A DNA stretch of 64,000 nucleotides from Scalesia atractyloides (taxonomy: Eukaryota; Streptophyta; Magnoliopsida; Asterales; Asteraceae). Where the stretch lies: contig CAMTDV010000009.1 in the NCBI GenBank assembly GCA_947069175.1, positions 10,053,663-10,117,662 of the forward strand, written 5' to 3'. The position numbers and the translations under genes are program-made. Positions 11,632 to 22,348 of the stretch are shown one piece after another. Below the pieces are notes generated by a model that ran no database searches, had not been told where the DNA came from, and saw nothing but the letters and a program-made list of their open reading frames with translations. Numbering within the stretch: the stretch's first letter is position 1; each line of letters opens with the position of its first letter.

Positions 11632-13327
11632 TTGAGCAAGTGCCCGACAAACGGTAGGTTTATATGAAGTTGCTTGAAAAGCTCAAGGAATTTACCGTAC
11701 TGTTCTTCCATTCTTTGCTTCTTCAACCTCCCCGGATATGGAACGGGAGGGACATACTCTCTCACTGGCTCCTTGGGACGTGCTATACTTGCTGGGTCTC
11801 GCCTCAGTTGCACCTCTCCCAGAGACTCAGTCTAATCTCCTCATCAACCTCATCATCAATCGGCTTTGGTGAAGCAGCCGAAGTGATGGGCTCAACGGTC
11901 TTGCCGCTTCTCAACGTGATGGCCTTCGCTAGTAGCATTCGGATTAGGCTTCGTATTGCTTGGAAGGCCCCCCGGTTGTCTCTCAGACAACATCTTGGCA
12001 ATCTGGCCAACTTGGTTCTCTATGGTCTGCATGGAAGCCTTTTGGCTTCTCAACTCACTCTCGTGCCTCGTGAAACGACCGTCATACTCCTTGAAGCGCT
12101 TTTCATTTTCGATTCTTTGAGAATTTTAACCAGCAAAGAGTTGACTAACATTTCCTGGACATTAGGTCATTAGTGAAGGCATTCGAGCCGAGGTGCACCG
12201 TGTCCTCCAAGAGCTGGGGGGCGTGGAGCGAAGCCGGGTGGATGCTGAGTTGACGCTTCAGACTTCCAACTGAAAATTTGGGTGATTCTTCCACCCCGGA
12301 TTGTAAGTATTGCTGTAGGGATCATGCTGAGGACGGTACTGGTTTCCCATAAAATCTACAGCTCGTGCGACGCCTCTCCAGCCGGAAAATCGCCTACATG
12401 ATATGCTCCCCCCTCGAGGAACCACTCGAGTGGATCTCCATCACTCGATTAAACTTTGAAGATAAGGCATCCATTCGTGCTGTGATGGCGGTGAAGTCAT
12501 TCACGTGATGAACTCCCTGTCTAGAACTCTTCCCTCGCGATGGCTGTTGTGTCCGATTCTTCAAGGCCATTTCTCTAAGATCTCAAATGCCTCGTTGGCA
12601 TTTTTCGTGCCTATGTCTCTGCCTGAATATGTATCGACCATCATCTGCCCTTGACCATCCAAACCATGGTAGAAGATCTAACATTGTTGCCACTTGGGCA
12701 ACCCGTGGTGTGGGACCTTTCTTATGAGCTCTTGAAACACTCCCACGCCTCATAGAGGGGCTCATCATCATCCTGACGAAGTTAAGAATCTTGGTTCTTA
12801 ACGAACGGTTTTCTCTGGGGGAAAATATTTCTGAAGGAACTTCTCAGCTACTTGATTCCACGTAGTGATAGATCCAGCTGGAAGTGAAAGAAGCCACTCT
12901 TTAGTTCCATCACTAAAGAGAACGGAAAGAGCCAATGACGTATTGCATCCGATGATGCATCACGAATGGTGAATGTGGCACAAACCTCCAGAAACCCGCG
13001 ATATGGACACTAGGATCCTCGTGATCCTTGCCATAAAACTGAACCGCATTTGCAGCATCGAAATGGTACCAGATTATTATTATTTATTGTGGGTGCATTG
13101 ATGCTCGCAGGTAAACCCTCAAGTGAAGGTTTTCCTATGTCGTTTAAGACCCTCGTTTCCTCTTCGTCTGCCATTTCTACGTAAACCTCGTGAAGTGTGT
13201 CGTCTCCCAACGCGTCTGCCTCAATTGTGGCGGCCACCCTGCGAGCCCGCTCCCGCAATCTTTGATGAAAATTGCGCTCTGGTTCCGATGAAGGCTCAAC
13301 AACTTCAGCAACTTTGGTTGAGGACAT
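11632..13327 (-). pseudogene. Athila-type gag, heavily frameshifted
   Basis: Capsid precursor. The likely start is the Met of MSSTKVAEVVEPSSEP at 13327. An Asn-rich ASINAPTINNNN segment (about 13110-13070) marks the usual beginning of the Athila gag core. In alternating frames one then meets VQFYGKDHEDPS, RDASSDAIRHWLFPFSL, AGSITTWNQVAEKFLQKYFPP, KVPHHGLPKWQQ, FYHGLDGQGQMMVDTYSG and, near 11800-11640, a Pro-rich linker into protease. At least five small indels break the frame, while few nonsense substitutions are seen. That pattern could reflect consensus indels as much as true decay. Confidence 0.78.
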
Positions 13328-13520
13328 GCACGACCTGTAAGGAAAAAGAAGGAACACAAGCCCTATGTATACACAAAGATAAAAAGGATTAATTAATTAC
13401 TTAACATAATTAAATTGTTTTCAGTTAATCATGTGAAACAAATAAAAACAACTAGACAAAATTTTACACTTTTCACAATGATTTAACAAGTAACTCCAAC
13501 CATTCTTGAGAAGACCGAGT

Positions 13521-13537
13521 CCCCGGCAACGGCGCCA
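13521..13537 (-). promoter_or_regulatory. Primer-binding site, tRNA-Asp type
   Basis: On the minus strand this reads TGGCGCCGTTGCCGGGG, the complement of the 3' end of plant tRNA-Asp including CCA. It lies 6 nt inside the 5' LTR end, as expected for minus-strand strong-stop priming, and is the PBS type I associate with Athila elements. Confidence 0.88.
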
Positions 13538-13543
13538 AAAACT

Positions 13544-15366
13544 TGATGTGCGTGAATTAAATATATTTTTATTATTATAATTTTCGTTCGTTGTTTTTAA
13601 AACTAAACCAACTACACACACATAGGGCAAGTGTACCCGTCAGGTGGTAGTATAGTTCGCTGGTAAGAACCGGATATCAATCCGTGGACTCGGTGTCTCA
13701 GTACTAAATTTTCGTTACTTTTAAACCTTTCCAATTGATGAGTTGGTTTTGTTCCTAATTTATCATGCAAAATAATAAACTACTACTAAACTAGAGAATG
13801 ACAATATCTAAGAAAGGGTTGCCTAAACTAAGTATCCACAAACAAACATGTGACAATTAAGTGGAGGATCAATGGTGATGCAAGCTCTAAGTTAACTAAG
13901 TCCCCCAATCAAGGTTTCCTAGTTTAATAAACCTTAGGAAAACTAAAATGAAATAATCACTCTAATCACCTAAAAATTATTATTTGAAGCTCACTTGCTT
14001 AGTTAATGTTAACCTTTAAACAAGAGTTATTTGTTTGTCAAAACTCCTAACTCTACAAGTTTGGGAAAATTACCATGAACAACATAACAATCACCCTAAC
14101 TTGCTTTCAAGTAAATAGCACTATCATCATGTTCTTGACAAAAAACCACAAGCATGGTCATGCTAGATAACAATCTTGGCCAAAAATCATCAATCTAATA
14201 CAAACACAACTATAGAATCCAAGTAAACATTATTATGATTTTTCCAAATCTAAATGCAAGAATTCCTACACATGTTCAAATCATCACTTAAGTCATGTTA
14301 ACAATTACCATTCCTAGTTTCATGTTATGAATCATGCTAACAAGTTACTAAGATTCAATAATCATAATCTTTACATGGGCTTTCCAACACAACATGTAAA
14401 TACTTATGACCAAACATTCAAGAACAAGGATTTAAGCATGTATAAGAACTCCAAGAACAAGATTCAAGCACTACTATGAAGATTAACAAAAACAATCACC
14501 ACATTAACTTCCATGATTATCACATATTCATAAGCTTCAACTAGTTTAGACAACACCAAATGTTTAGCCTACAAGGTCATGATAACTAAGACAAACATAA
14601 AGTAATATGGATTGTGCATGAATAACAAGTGAAATACTAGTGTTTAAGACAAGGTAATTAACTAAATGAGTTGGATTATCAAGTGATATAACCTCCTAAA
14701 GGCTCCTTCTTCAATCTCCAAGCTTCCAAGATCAGCTTCTTGAGAGAGAAATCCACCCAAAGGCTCCAACTCCCCTTCAAATGAGCTGAATTCACGTATT
14801 TAAGCTACTGGGCATTTGGCACGACCGTGCCACCATTTGGCACGGTCGTGCTTGGTAAGTGTCAGGTGCCTTTTTCGAGTGTTGACTTGTTTGCTAGCCA
14901 TTTTGGGAAAAATCCCGCTCAAACGTTTCTGAGTTGGCACGGTCGTGCCAACCATTGGCATGGCGTCTTCCCGTAAGGTATTCGAAAATGGCTGAAATGA
15001 TCCCGGGAATAAGCTGATCTTAGAGTGGTTTGGCTTGGCACGGTCGTGCCAGTCGTCAAATCTTCCTGGTTTGCATAGAATTTGAGCGTGCTGATGAGAG
15101 TGCCGATCAGGGTTGGCCTGGCACGGTCGTGCCAGTGGTTGGCATGGTCGTGCCAGTGTGCATGGTCGGCATATCTGCAGTTTGCTGGAAAACTCCGTTT
15201 TTGCTCCAATTTGCTCAAAACCCTTTGTTTCTTTACCGGGCCGAAGCCCGGACCTGCATTTTCACAAATAACTTAAATGAGTATCTAAATCAATGAAAAT
15301 ACGACAAGTTCTCGCGTAAACGGGGTCTATTTGACGTTTTAAAGATGTATAAATTCTTATACATCA
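13544..15366 (-). repeat. Athila-like 5' LTR
   Basis: The 1823-bp LTR is bounded by TGATGT and ACATCA (TG...CA ends), with the PBS immediately inside. Read on the minus strand it starts at 15366. It is mostly AT-rich with no coding potential, apart from a GC-rich palindrome cluster in the first 550 nt (see 14818-15154). The partner LTR is outside the window, so the outer boundary rests on the TG/CA ends and PBS position alone. Confidence 0.8.
14818..15154. repeat. Array of 14-bp near-palindromes in the Athila LTR
   Basis: Six copies of GGCACGGTCGTGCC or its reverse complement occur at 14818-14831, 14839-14852 (last base changed), 14936-14949, 15037-15050, 15120-15133 and 15141-15154 (one base changed). 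A further partial copy lies near 14957. Spacing is irregular. Each can form a 6-bp stem. They lie in the first third of the LTR on the minus strand, so in the presumed U3. Confidence 0.85.
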
Positions 15367-15456
15367 GTCTCCAATAGAGCACCACTCATCCTTCTTGTTC
15401 AACAGCGAAACATACATGAGCATGTCACTCAAGCTGTCCCACTCTTGTTGGTCCAT
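15367..15456 (-). pseudogene. Possible LINE reverse-transcriptase fragment
   Basis: The minus strand reads MDQQEWDSLSDMLMYVSLL followed by NKKDEWC, resembling the stretch before the zinc-binding region of plant LINE pol proteins (the usual W after DEWC is missing). Only about 30 codons are visible before a stop next to the Athila LTR end. If right, Athila inserted into an older LINE. The match is weak and from memory. Confidence 0.3.
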
Positions 15457-15606
15457 CTACGACATGATGATCTCATATTTACATTCTTGTATTAAAAATA
15501 AATATAAATATAAAGATGGTTGTTTGGTATCGAAGACTTTGAATTTGTATGTAAGATAAAAATGTATGATGTATTGCATGACTAGAAATGCAACCTAAGA
15601 AAGTAA

Positions 15607-18421
15607 TCTATACATCTAATAAAGTTCATACTTAGGGGACACGTGTCCCTATTTAGAGCCTCTAAACCTCATTTTCCCGCCAAAACTCTCCCCATTCCCT
15701 ATGGTGCAATGCTATGGACGATCCGTATTACGAAAATGGGTCAAAGATTGTGAACATATATAAACTTATAACCCGCTCCTTTCATTCTTTACCTCACAAT
15801 CTCACCAAACCGATTAGGGTTTCTCTCTTTCTCTACCTAGGGTTTCTATCTTCCATCACACGACTCTATCTTCTTCATCCCTAGATCGCCTCCTGGAGCA
15901 TCTTCATCATCAAGGTTGTTTTTCGATTTCTTTCTATTTATCATCATGATTAACTTATTCTATTTATTTGTTTTTTTTTTGCATTCGTTCTTAATCTAGG
16001 GTTTCTCCATCTTCAATCATTAAATCTTTTCTAATAATTAAATTTATTCATCATCAAGGTATGAACCCCCTCTATATCTATTTACATTCTTTATTGTTAC
16101 TATCTCTTATGTTAATTATGAATCATTGTTTTCTTTCTCTTATTTCCTTTTATTTTTGTTCTATGTGATTTCACGGTCGATCTAATCCATCTCATATGTA
16201 CTTCGTTTAAGTTGATTTTCGTTACTTTCTCATGTTTCATGTACATGATAATTGATTTTTCGTGTTAATGTTGTATTTGAGCGTAATTGTGATTAATCAT
16301 CGGATTATGATTGTTGTGTTTGTAATTTGTTGTTAGGCTAGATAAATTTGTGCAAAATTTTGAAGTGTTTGGTTGTTTTTCATTTCACTATGTTGTCGAA
16401 TCTTTGCTCCACTTTTCTATTGTTTTGTTTGAAGATTGGTTGAATATTATATGTGTTCTTGGAGTTTAATGGTTTGATCCTTGATGTTTGAAAATTGAAT
16501 TTGGATCATGATAATGGTTTGGTACTATCCATTTGTTTGTTGCAAAATTATTATTGTTAATTATTATTTCCTTATTTAGAAGATATATAATGCCTTGATT
16601 TTAAATTGAAAATTCGATTTAGAAGATAATATGGAAGTCAATGATTTGGAGTTAATAACATTAATTGGATTGCCCTTTTTTGTTTGGTTCAATGTATCTA
16701 AACATGTTAGTGTCAAATTTTGAAATTTTATATAAACTTTTGATTAACTTATTCCAGAATATTATAGTAATTTTAAATTTAAATTCTATTTGACTTATTT
16801 TCTCTTTATTATAAACCAATTTTGGATTGAAACTTTCATGATAATTTTGGTAATATGAAAACTTAATAGTTACCTTTTAAGGAATTTATTTTTATATTTT
16901 TGAAGTTTAACAAAGTCAAATCCTAAATTGATTTGTAACTTCGTATTCTAATATCAATGAAATTGATTTTGGTAAGTTTTTATTACTTACCTCCTAAACA
17001 TGGAGCAGTTATTTCTTAAATGTTTATTCAAATTTTAATCAACACATTATGATAACTTTAATTAAATTCTTACTAATATATGTAAAGAAAAGAACTGTTG
17101 AAGTCTTTTGATTTGTTACCTAATCGATGCTTATTATATTTTTAGTATCTTATTTCTACTTACCTAATTTCTATTCGTTATAATTGTTAAAAAAATAAAT
17201 TTAACTTAATATATCATAGTCATCCAATTTTTTGGTATTTTAATGTTAAACATTTATAATTCTATTTAAAATCATTATAATTGGTAAGTTATATCATCCT
17301 GTTTACGCCACTTGATATTGTAAATAGAATTCATGGGATTTATTTTTGGTCCGTTGGAATAGTAAATGTTTGGTGGTCTTACAAATGGTTAGGAACAACA
17401 ATCACAATATGATATGCCAAAAGTTGCCTTAGTTTTAGCTTTTTAAGAAATGAGTCTCATACTTTCATTGTACAACAATTCATTTTATTTGTTGTATATA
17501 AATGATAATGAGAATGCAAATGATAGGTTTTTCCTTTTTTCTTTATTGTGCTCATATCGTAATTCCATTAATTTTGCAGGACTTCAAGATTTTATATAGA
17601 AATAAAATGACTCAATAGGAATTGTTTTTGCCAGATTTAAACAAAGCATACGAGGTTGTAAGTGGTACAACTATTTTTCATACCTGTTGAAAGAAAATGT
17701 ACATTTGGTTTAATCTTAACACTTTAAACAAGAGAATAAAGGAGTTGACTTCAACAAGAACAAAATACAAATGTTTTTTACACCCACTTTAAATCATAGG
17801 CTGCAAGTTGAATTGTCAATTTACCAAAGTCATACTCTTATTAATACTTTGTAGTATTTAATTTTCTGATATTTTTTGATATTTCCATATATATGTTTTA
17901 TACCAGGTTTAGAGTTATTGGATGGTGTGATTTGATTAAAGCTGAAGATATCAACAAGTGATGAGTATGTTATAATTAGTCTACAAAAATGCTAAATTTA
18001 TTGTTTTAAAAGGTCAAGAAGCAAAAGTAGTACATTAAAAGTGTCTATCAAGATATTTTTCATAAGGAAAAACCTTTTTTGATCATCTGTTAATGTTTTC
18101 TGTTAAACTGTATCTGTATGCCATTATGATTAGTGCATTGATTTTTTTAAATGTTATGTCTTTTGATATATTGAGTTAAAAACAAGTTGGGTGCGTCATC
18201 GATTTCTGATATAGACGTATATGTTCTTCTTTTTGTTTTTCTATTTTTCATGTTTGAGTATGTTGATGAACAATTTTAATCTTAGGTAGAGATTAAAAAA
18301 TTACAAATAAACTTCAAATATTATATATTAAATAGTATTTTATAAATTTAAATTAATTTAAGTGTGTATTTTATTTCGCAATGTATTATTTATTCAAAAC
18401 CACGAAGTTCGCGTTATCTAA
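15607..18421 (+). mobile_element. Non-autonomous Helitron
   Basis: The 5' end reads TCTATACATCTAATAAAG directly after an A (15606). The 3' end has a short hairpin CACGAAGTTCGCG (18401-18413), a 4-nt spacer and CTAA (18418-18421), followed by T (18422). TC start, hairpin plus CTRR end and insertion between A and T without target duplication are the Helitron hallmarks. The 2.8-kb body is AT-rich with no Rep or helicase coding sequence. Its 5' part looks like a promoter and 5'UTR with TAGGGTTT (telo-box) motifs and possible splice sites (AAGGT near 15911 and 16056; TTTTGCAG near 17575). Confidence 0.62.
15673..15764 (+). promoter_or_regulatory. Helitron-borne promoter: E2F-like site and TATA box
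   Basis: TTTCCCGCC at 15673-15681 matches the E2F/DP consensus used by S-phase genes, and TATATAAA at 15757-15764 is a good TATA box. Both lie within 160 bp of the Helitron 5' end, and several TAGGGTTT motifs follow within about 100 nt. No complete ORF follows, so what would be transcribed is unclear. Confidence 0.5.
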
Positions 18422-19093
18422 TAGATAACTTGTAATGTCAACTATGATTTTTTTTAAAAAAGTTGACAATTTCAATGGTCAAATCTCTTTAGGTTATGAG
18501 ATACTTGAAAAAATTATCTCATTCAATTATCAAATCAATCTTCTCTTTTGATTATCCAGATAAATGAACTATAAATATAATTATTTATTTGTTCCATAAG
18601 AAATGCGAATACGTTTTGTATTTGTTTATTTGAGACAAATAAAATAGTTTAGACAAAGTTTGATTATAATATTAACTCACATACCATGTGCAATTATATA
18701 ATTTTTATATTAGTATTAATATTAAAAAAAGCTTCTAATTTATTTTTATTTCAGAACTATAAACATACATAACGATCCTATTAGTTAATGTTTATACTTT
18801 ACTTGAACCTACAATCACTTGATTAAGTATACTTTATTTACGGCTAGTTCAAACTTCAAAGTCGTTTTGATTTTCAAAGATACTATGTATGATATATTCT
18901 TTTTGAAACGTAAACTAAGGGTTTTTATTAATTATCAAATGAGTTTTGTTATTGTCATACAATATAAATTGTTTTCATGTTAGAAAGTAAAAGAGTTTTG
19001 TTATTTTATTTCATTAATCTGTAAAAAGAATATTACTAACTCCTCAAACTTGTGTCTATAATACCATTTCATAAACCATAATAAGTAAATTGC
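18422..19093. other. AT-rich intergenic DNA upstream of the BBE-like relic
   Basis: About 670 bp of AT-rich sequence with no coding frame or recognisable repeat end. Any former promoter of the BBE-like gene would lie here. I see no clearly placed TATA box. Confidence 0.5.
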
Positions 19094-20701
19094 ATGTTTA
19101 TATCAATGTCTCTTATCACCCTAATCTTTTTCTTTCTCTTTAATCATTCCATAGCAAATTCAAATAATGTAGAACACAACTTCATCCAATGCCTAATCAA
19201 TTCAAAAGAACTTACTACCCCGATCACCGGAGCGATATACACTCCGGCCAACTCTTCCTTCCCGACCGTCTTGCAAGCCTACATTCGTAACCTCCGGTTC
19301 AACGAATCCACCACCTGAAAACCGGCCATAATAGTCACTGCATTAGACGTGTCACATGTTCAAGCCTCAATCATATGTGCCAAAAAACACAATTTATTGA
19401 TGAAAACCAGAAGCGGTGGTCATGGTTACGAGGGTCTATCGTACGTTGCTAACCACCGCTTCTTTATCCTCGATTTGTTTAATTTTCGTTCGATTAACGT
19501 ATCAATCGAAGACGAAACTGCATGGGTTCAAGCTGGTGCAACCTTAGGAGAACTTTACTATAGCATTTCCGAAAAAAGTGGCACTCATGGTTTCCCAGCT
19601 GGGGTTTGCCCTACAGTTGGTGTTGGTGGACATTTTAGTGGAGGGGGGTACGGTAACATGATGAGAAAATACGGCCTTTCTGTCGATAATATCATCGAGC
19701 TGAACTGGTTGACATTAATGGAAAACTTCTGATCACCGTGAATCAATGGGTGAAGATTTGTTTTGGGCAATCACTGGTGGTGGAGGTGTTAGCTTTGGTG
19801 TTGTTATTTCACACAAAATAAACTTAGTTCGTGTTCCAGCCAAAGTAACTGTCTTCCAAGTGAGAAGAACGTCTATACAAAACGTTACCAATGTTGCTCA
19901 TCGATGGTTACAAGTTGCCGATAAACTAGACAATAATCTCTTCATCCGAATGATGTTTAACGTGGTGAATAACACGAGCGGTGAGAAAACAATAGGTGCT
20001 TCATTTCCGAGTTTGTTTCTTGGTAACACCTCAAACCTAATGACCATAATGGATAAAAGCTTCCCGGAGCTAGGGTTACAAAAATCAGACCGTCAAGAAA
20101 TGAATTGGACTCAGTCAATTCTATGGTAGTATAGCTTCCCTCCAGGTTCGCCGGATTCGACTCTCTTGAGTCTAATCCCAAAATCGCTCGTTCATCTCAA
20201 AAGAAAATCTGACTATGTGAAGAAACCTATTTCAAAACAAGGATTAGGGTTAATCATCAAGAAAATGGTAGAGTTGGAACGTGTAGGTTTAACTTTCAAT
20301 CCTTACGGTGGACGAATGGCTGAGATTTCGGAGTTCGCTAAACCATTTCCGCATAGAGCTGGGAACATTGCGAAGATACAATACGTGTTAGATACTTAGA
20401 TTGGAATGAAAATGGCATTGATGCGGCGAACCATTATATTAACCTAACTAGGGTTTTGCATGAATACATGACTCCATTTGTTTCAAAGTTTCCTAGAGAA
20501 GCTTTCTTGAATTATAGGGACTTGGATATTGGTGTTAATCATCATGGGAAGAATAGTTTTCTTGAAGGGACTGTTTATGGCGTTAAGTATTTCAAAGAGA
20601 CTAAATTTAAAAGGTTGGTGAAGGTGAAAACGATGGTGAATCCTGGTAACTTCTTTAGAAATGAGCAAAGCATCCCAATCCTGTCATCTTTGAGGAAGTG
20701 A
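19094..20701 (+). pseudogene. Berberine-bridge-enzyme-like FAD oxidase pseudogene
   Basis: An intronless relic of about 535 codons, the usual BBE-like length. It begins with a hydrophobic signal peptide (MFISMSLITLIFFFLFN), consistent with a secreted flavoprotein oxidase. Both covalent FAD attachment regions are visible: RSGGHGYEGLSY (His) and PAGVCPTVGVGGHFSGGGYG (Cys). Next come GEDLFWAITGGGGVSFGVV and the C-terminal PGNFFRNEQSIP. The gene is dead as sequenced: TGA at about 19316, small indels near 19700-19735 (IIELNWLTLMENF replaces the expected reading), TAG near 20128, TAG near 20397 and a final frame change before 20456. The substrate is unknown; family members oxidise alkaloids, oligosaccharides or monolignols. 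Confidence 0.9.
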
Positions 20702-20971
20702 ACTATGTCATTCTTTGACTTGATGGTTTGTAAAATAACTTGTAACGCTTCTTCATCATTTGTAATAATGCATCAAACAAATATGATATGTGTAAATAAA
20801 CGTTCTGATGATAAATAATATATATTATATTTTTTTATCTTTTAAGTTAATTATTATTTGATTACTAAGTTAAACTATTTTATTTTATATAACCTATAAA
20901 CATAAACAAAAGCAATATTTAAATATATTTGATTTGTTATTAAAAACATGTTGGTGGATGCTCGGTAATCC
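20702..20971. other. BBE-like 3' flank
   Basis: AT-rich sequence with poly(A)-signal-like AATAAT/AATAAA words near 20765-20820. No coding frame. The target-site copy GTAGGTAAA of the following MULE starts at 20972. Confidence 0.4.
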
Positions 20972-20980
20972 GTAGGTAAA

Positions 20981-21240
20981 GGAGAAATTACCAAAATATC
21001 AGTTGACCAAAACACTTTTCAAATATGTCAACCTCCTGCGTCGGTGGAGAGGCACATCAGGCGTGGGATGCGTCCAGCAAGCACGGGATGTGTCCGTGGA
21101 GCAAAACCCAATAAAAAATGGACACGTGGCCACGGGATGCGTAGGCATGATGCACGGGATGCGTCCGACGAGTTTCTGAAGCGTCCGTCGAGTTTTCCGG
21201 TGAGTTGCAGGTTTCCGGCAAGTTGGTAATTTTCCCTATT
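20981..21240 (+). repeat. MULE left terminal inverted repeat
   Basis: This matches the reverse complement of about 39600-39845 for most of its length, including CTCCTGCGTCGGTGGAGAG and several GGGATGCGTCC words, with indels. It also contains an internal TTGGTAATTTTCCC near 21222-21236 that copies the element's own end, so the arm is internally rearranged. GGGATGCGTCC-type words repeat four or five times within it. Confidence 0.75.
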
Positions 21241-21555
21241 TTTATCAACTTAAGTAGACATGTAGTTTGTTTATGTGTGAAGTAGACCCTTTGACTTCAA
21301 CTTGGACTGATTTAGGCTTCTTACTGCTACCTTTGAATTCAACTCAAAACTCGCCGGAAACCTGCAATGTAACATCCGTCAAAAAAACCGGGTTAACCAA
21401 ACCCGCTTCATTTATTAACCGAACATCCAGTTAAAATTTTCGTTGCGTATTTAATGCTCAAATTAATTTTATACAATACATAATTAATAAACATTTTAGT
21501 ATTTAAAAACTATAATCATAAAAGGTTAAAATTTTGTGCAAAAAAAATAATAACA

Positions 21556-21624
21556 AGCTGCCGGGTTTCGAACCCGGGTCAGCTAGTTCACCAAACAACC
21601 AACACACCACTCCGCCACACGCTT
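21556..21624 (-). other. tRNA-like sequence in U3 of element A (opposite strand)
   Basis: On the minus strand TGGCGGAGTGGT (21617-21606) matches the Pol III A box and GGGTTCGAAACCC (21575-21563) the B box. Their starts are 44 nt apart, the normal tRNA distance. The T arm is a perfect CCGGG/CCCGG stem. The acceptor stem pairs poorly, so this is unlikely to be a working tRNA gene. A homologous copy is in every LTR of A and B. Confidence 0.65.
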
Positions 21625-22027
21625 AGTTTGGAATAATACTGAAACAATTAATACTTAATATAAAACTTGAAACTCAAAACCAGCGCGCCCAAATCCGCAG
21701 ACGCCGGAAAATACGTGAAATTACGACGGTTTACTTTGACTCCGGAATCAAGCAAGTATAACTGATGACTAACGTCAGTTATAACCGAAAACTCAATCAA
21801 TTTCATTCATGGACCATAATTTCCGTTCGAAACCGAAAATCCAAACCGGTTGAAGAAGTTTATACATCCCCGGTGCGATCTTTCCTAGCTCGCTCACTTT
21901 TATCCAATCTACACTCTCAACTCTCACACTCTGTTCAAAAGTTCTTGATCATCGGAGAACATCATACTCGCCGGAATTCTCTGCAAGTCGCCGGAAAACC
22001 GAACCCCTTTCATCTCTGTTGCCTTAC

Positions 22028-22035
22028 TTTATAAA
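22028..22035 (+). promoter_or_regulatory. TATA box of element A LTR
   Basis: TTTATAAA lies 660 bp into the LTR, in a pyrimidine-rich setting. It would place the transcript start near 22060, so U3 is roughly the first 690 bp and the tRNA-like modules and U5 repeats are transcribed. B has CTATAAAT at the equivalent place (25362-25369). The start site is inferred. Confidence 0.6.
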
Positions 22036-22348
22036 CAGAACATCTAGAGCTCATACCGAAGTCACTCACACTCACCTCAAACTTTCTAAAGATCCTCTGC
22101 CGCAAGATACACGTCGTCGGAATAACCTGCTGTCATCGGAATCTCGCCGGAGAAACAGGGGATCTCTGTTCGGTATATCTTACACCTAATCTCTCTCATT
22201 TTTATTAATCTCATATGTAGTTAATTACAATTTACTAAAGAAATTGATGAATGTATCGAAACAGTCGGGATTGGTTTCTGGGTAAAGTTTACGAAGAAGA
22301 TGAAGTTTTGGATTGTGTATATATATAATATAAATCGGGTTATATCTC

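Larger units (their letters stand above)
1..15366 (-). mobile_element. Athila-like Ty3/gypsy LTR retrotransposon, incomplete at left edge
   Basis: Read on the minus strand the order is 5' LTR (15366-13544), tRNA-Asp-type primer site, gag, aspartic protease, reverse transcriptase, an unreadable block, integrase, a non-coding spacer and an extra ORF that leaves the window. This order, the PBS type and the gag/protease sequence style fit the Athila/Tat branch. The 3' LTR must lie left of position 1, so the target duplication cannot be checked (the right flank begins GTCTC). Coding parts carry many single-base indels and at least one nonsense codon, so the copy looks inactive as assembled. Confidence 0.85.

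Noticed and set aside
20981..21236. A separate 256-bp MITE ending at the internal TTGGTAATTTTCCC
   Set aside because: No target duplication flanks it (TATTTTTAT follows), whereas the larger element has a perfect 9-bp duplication.
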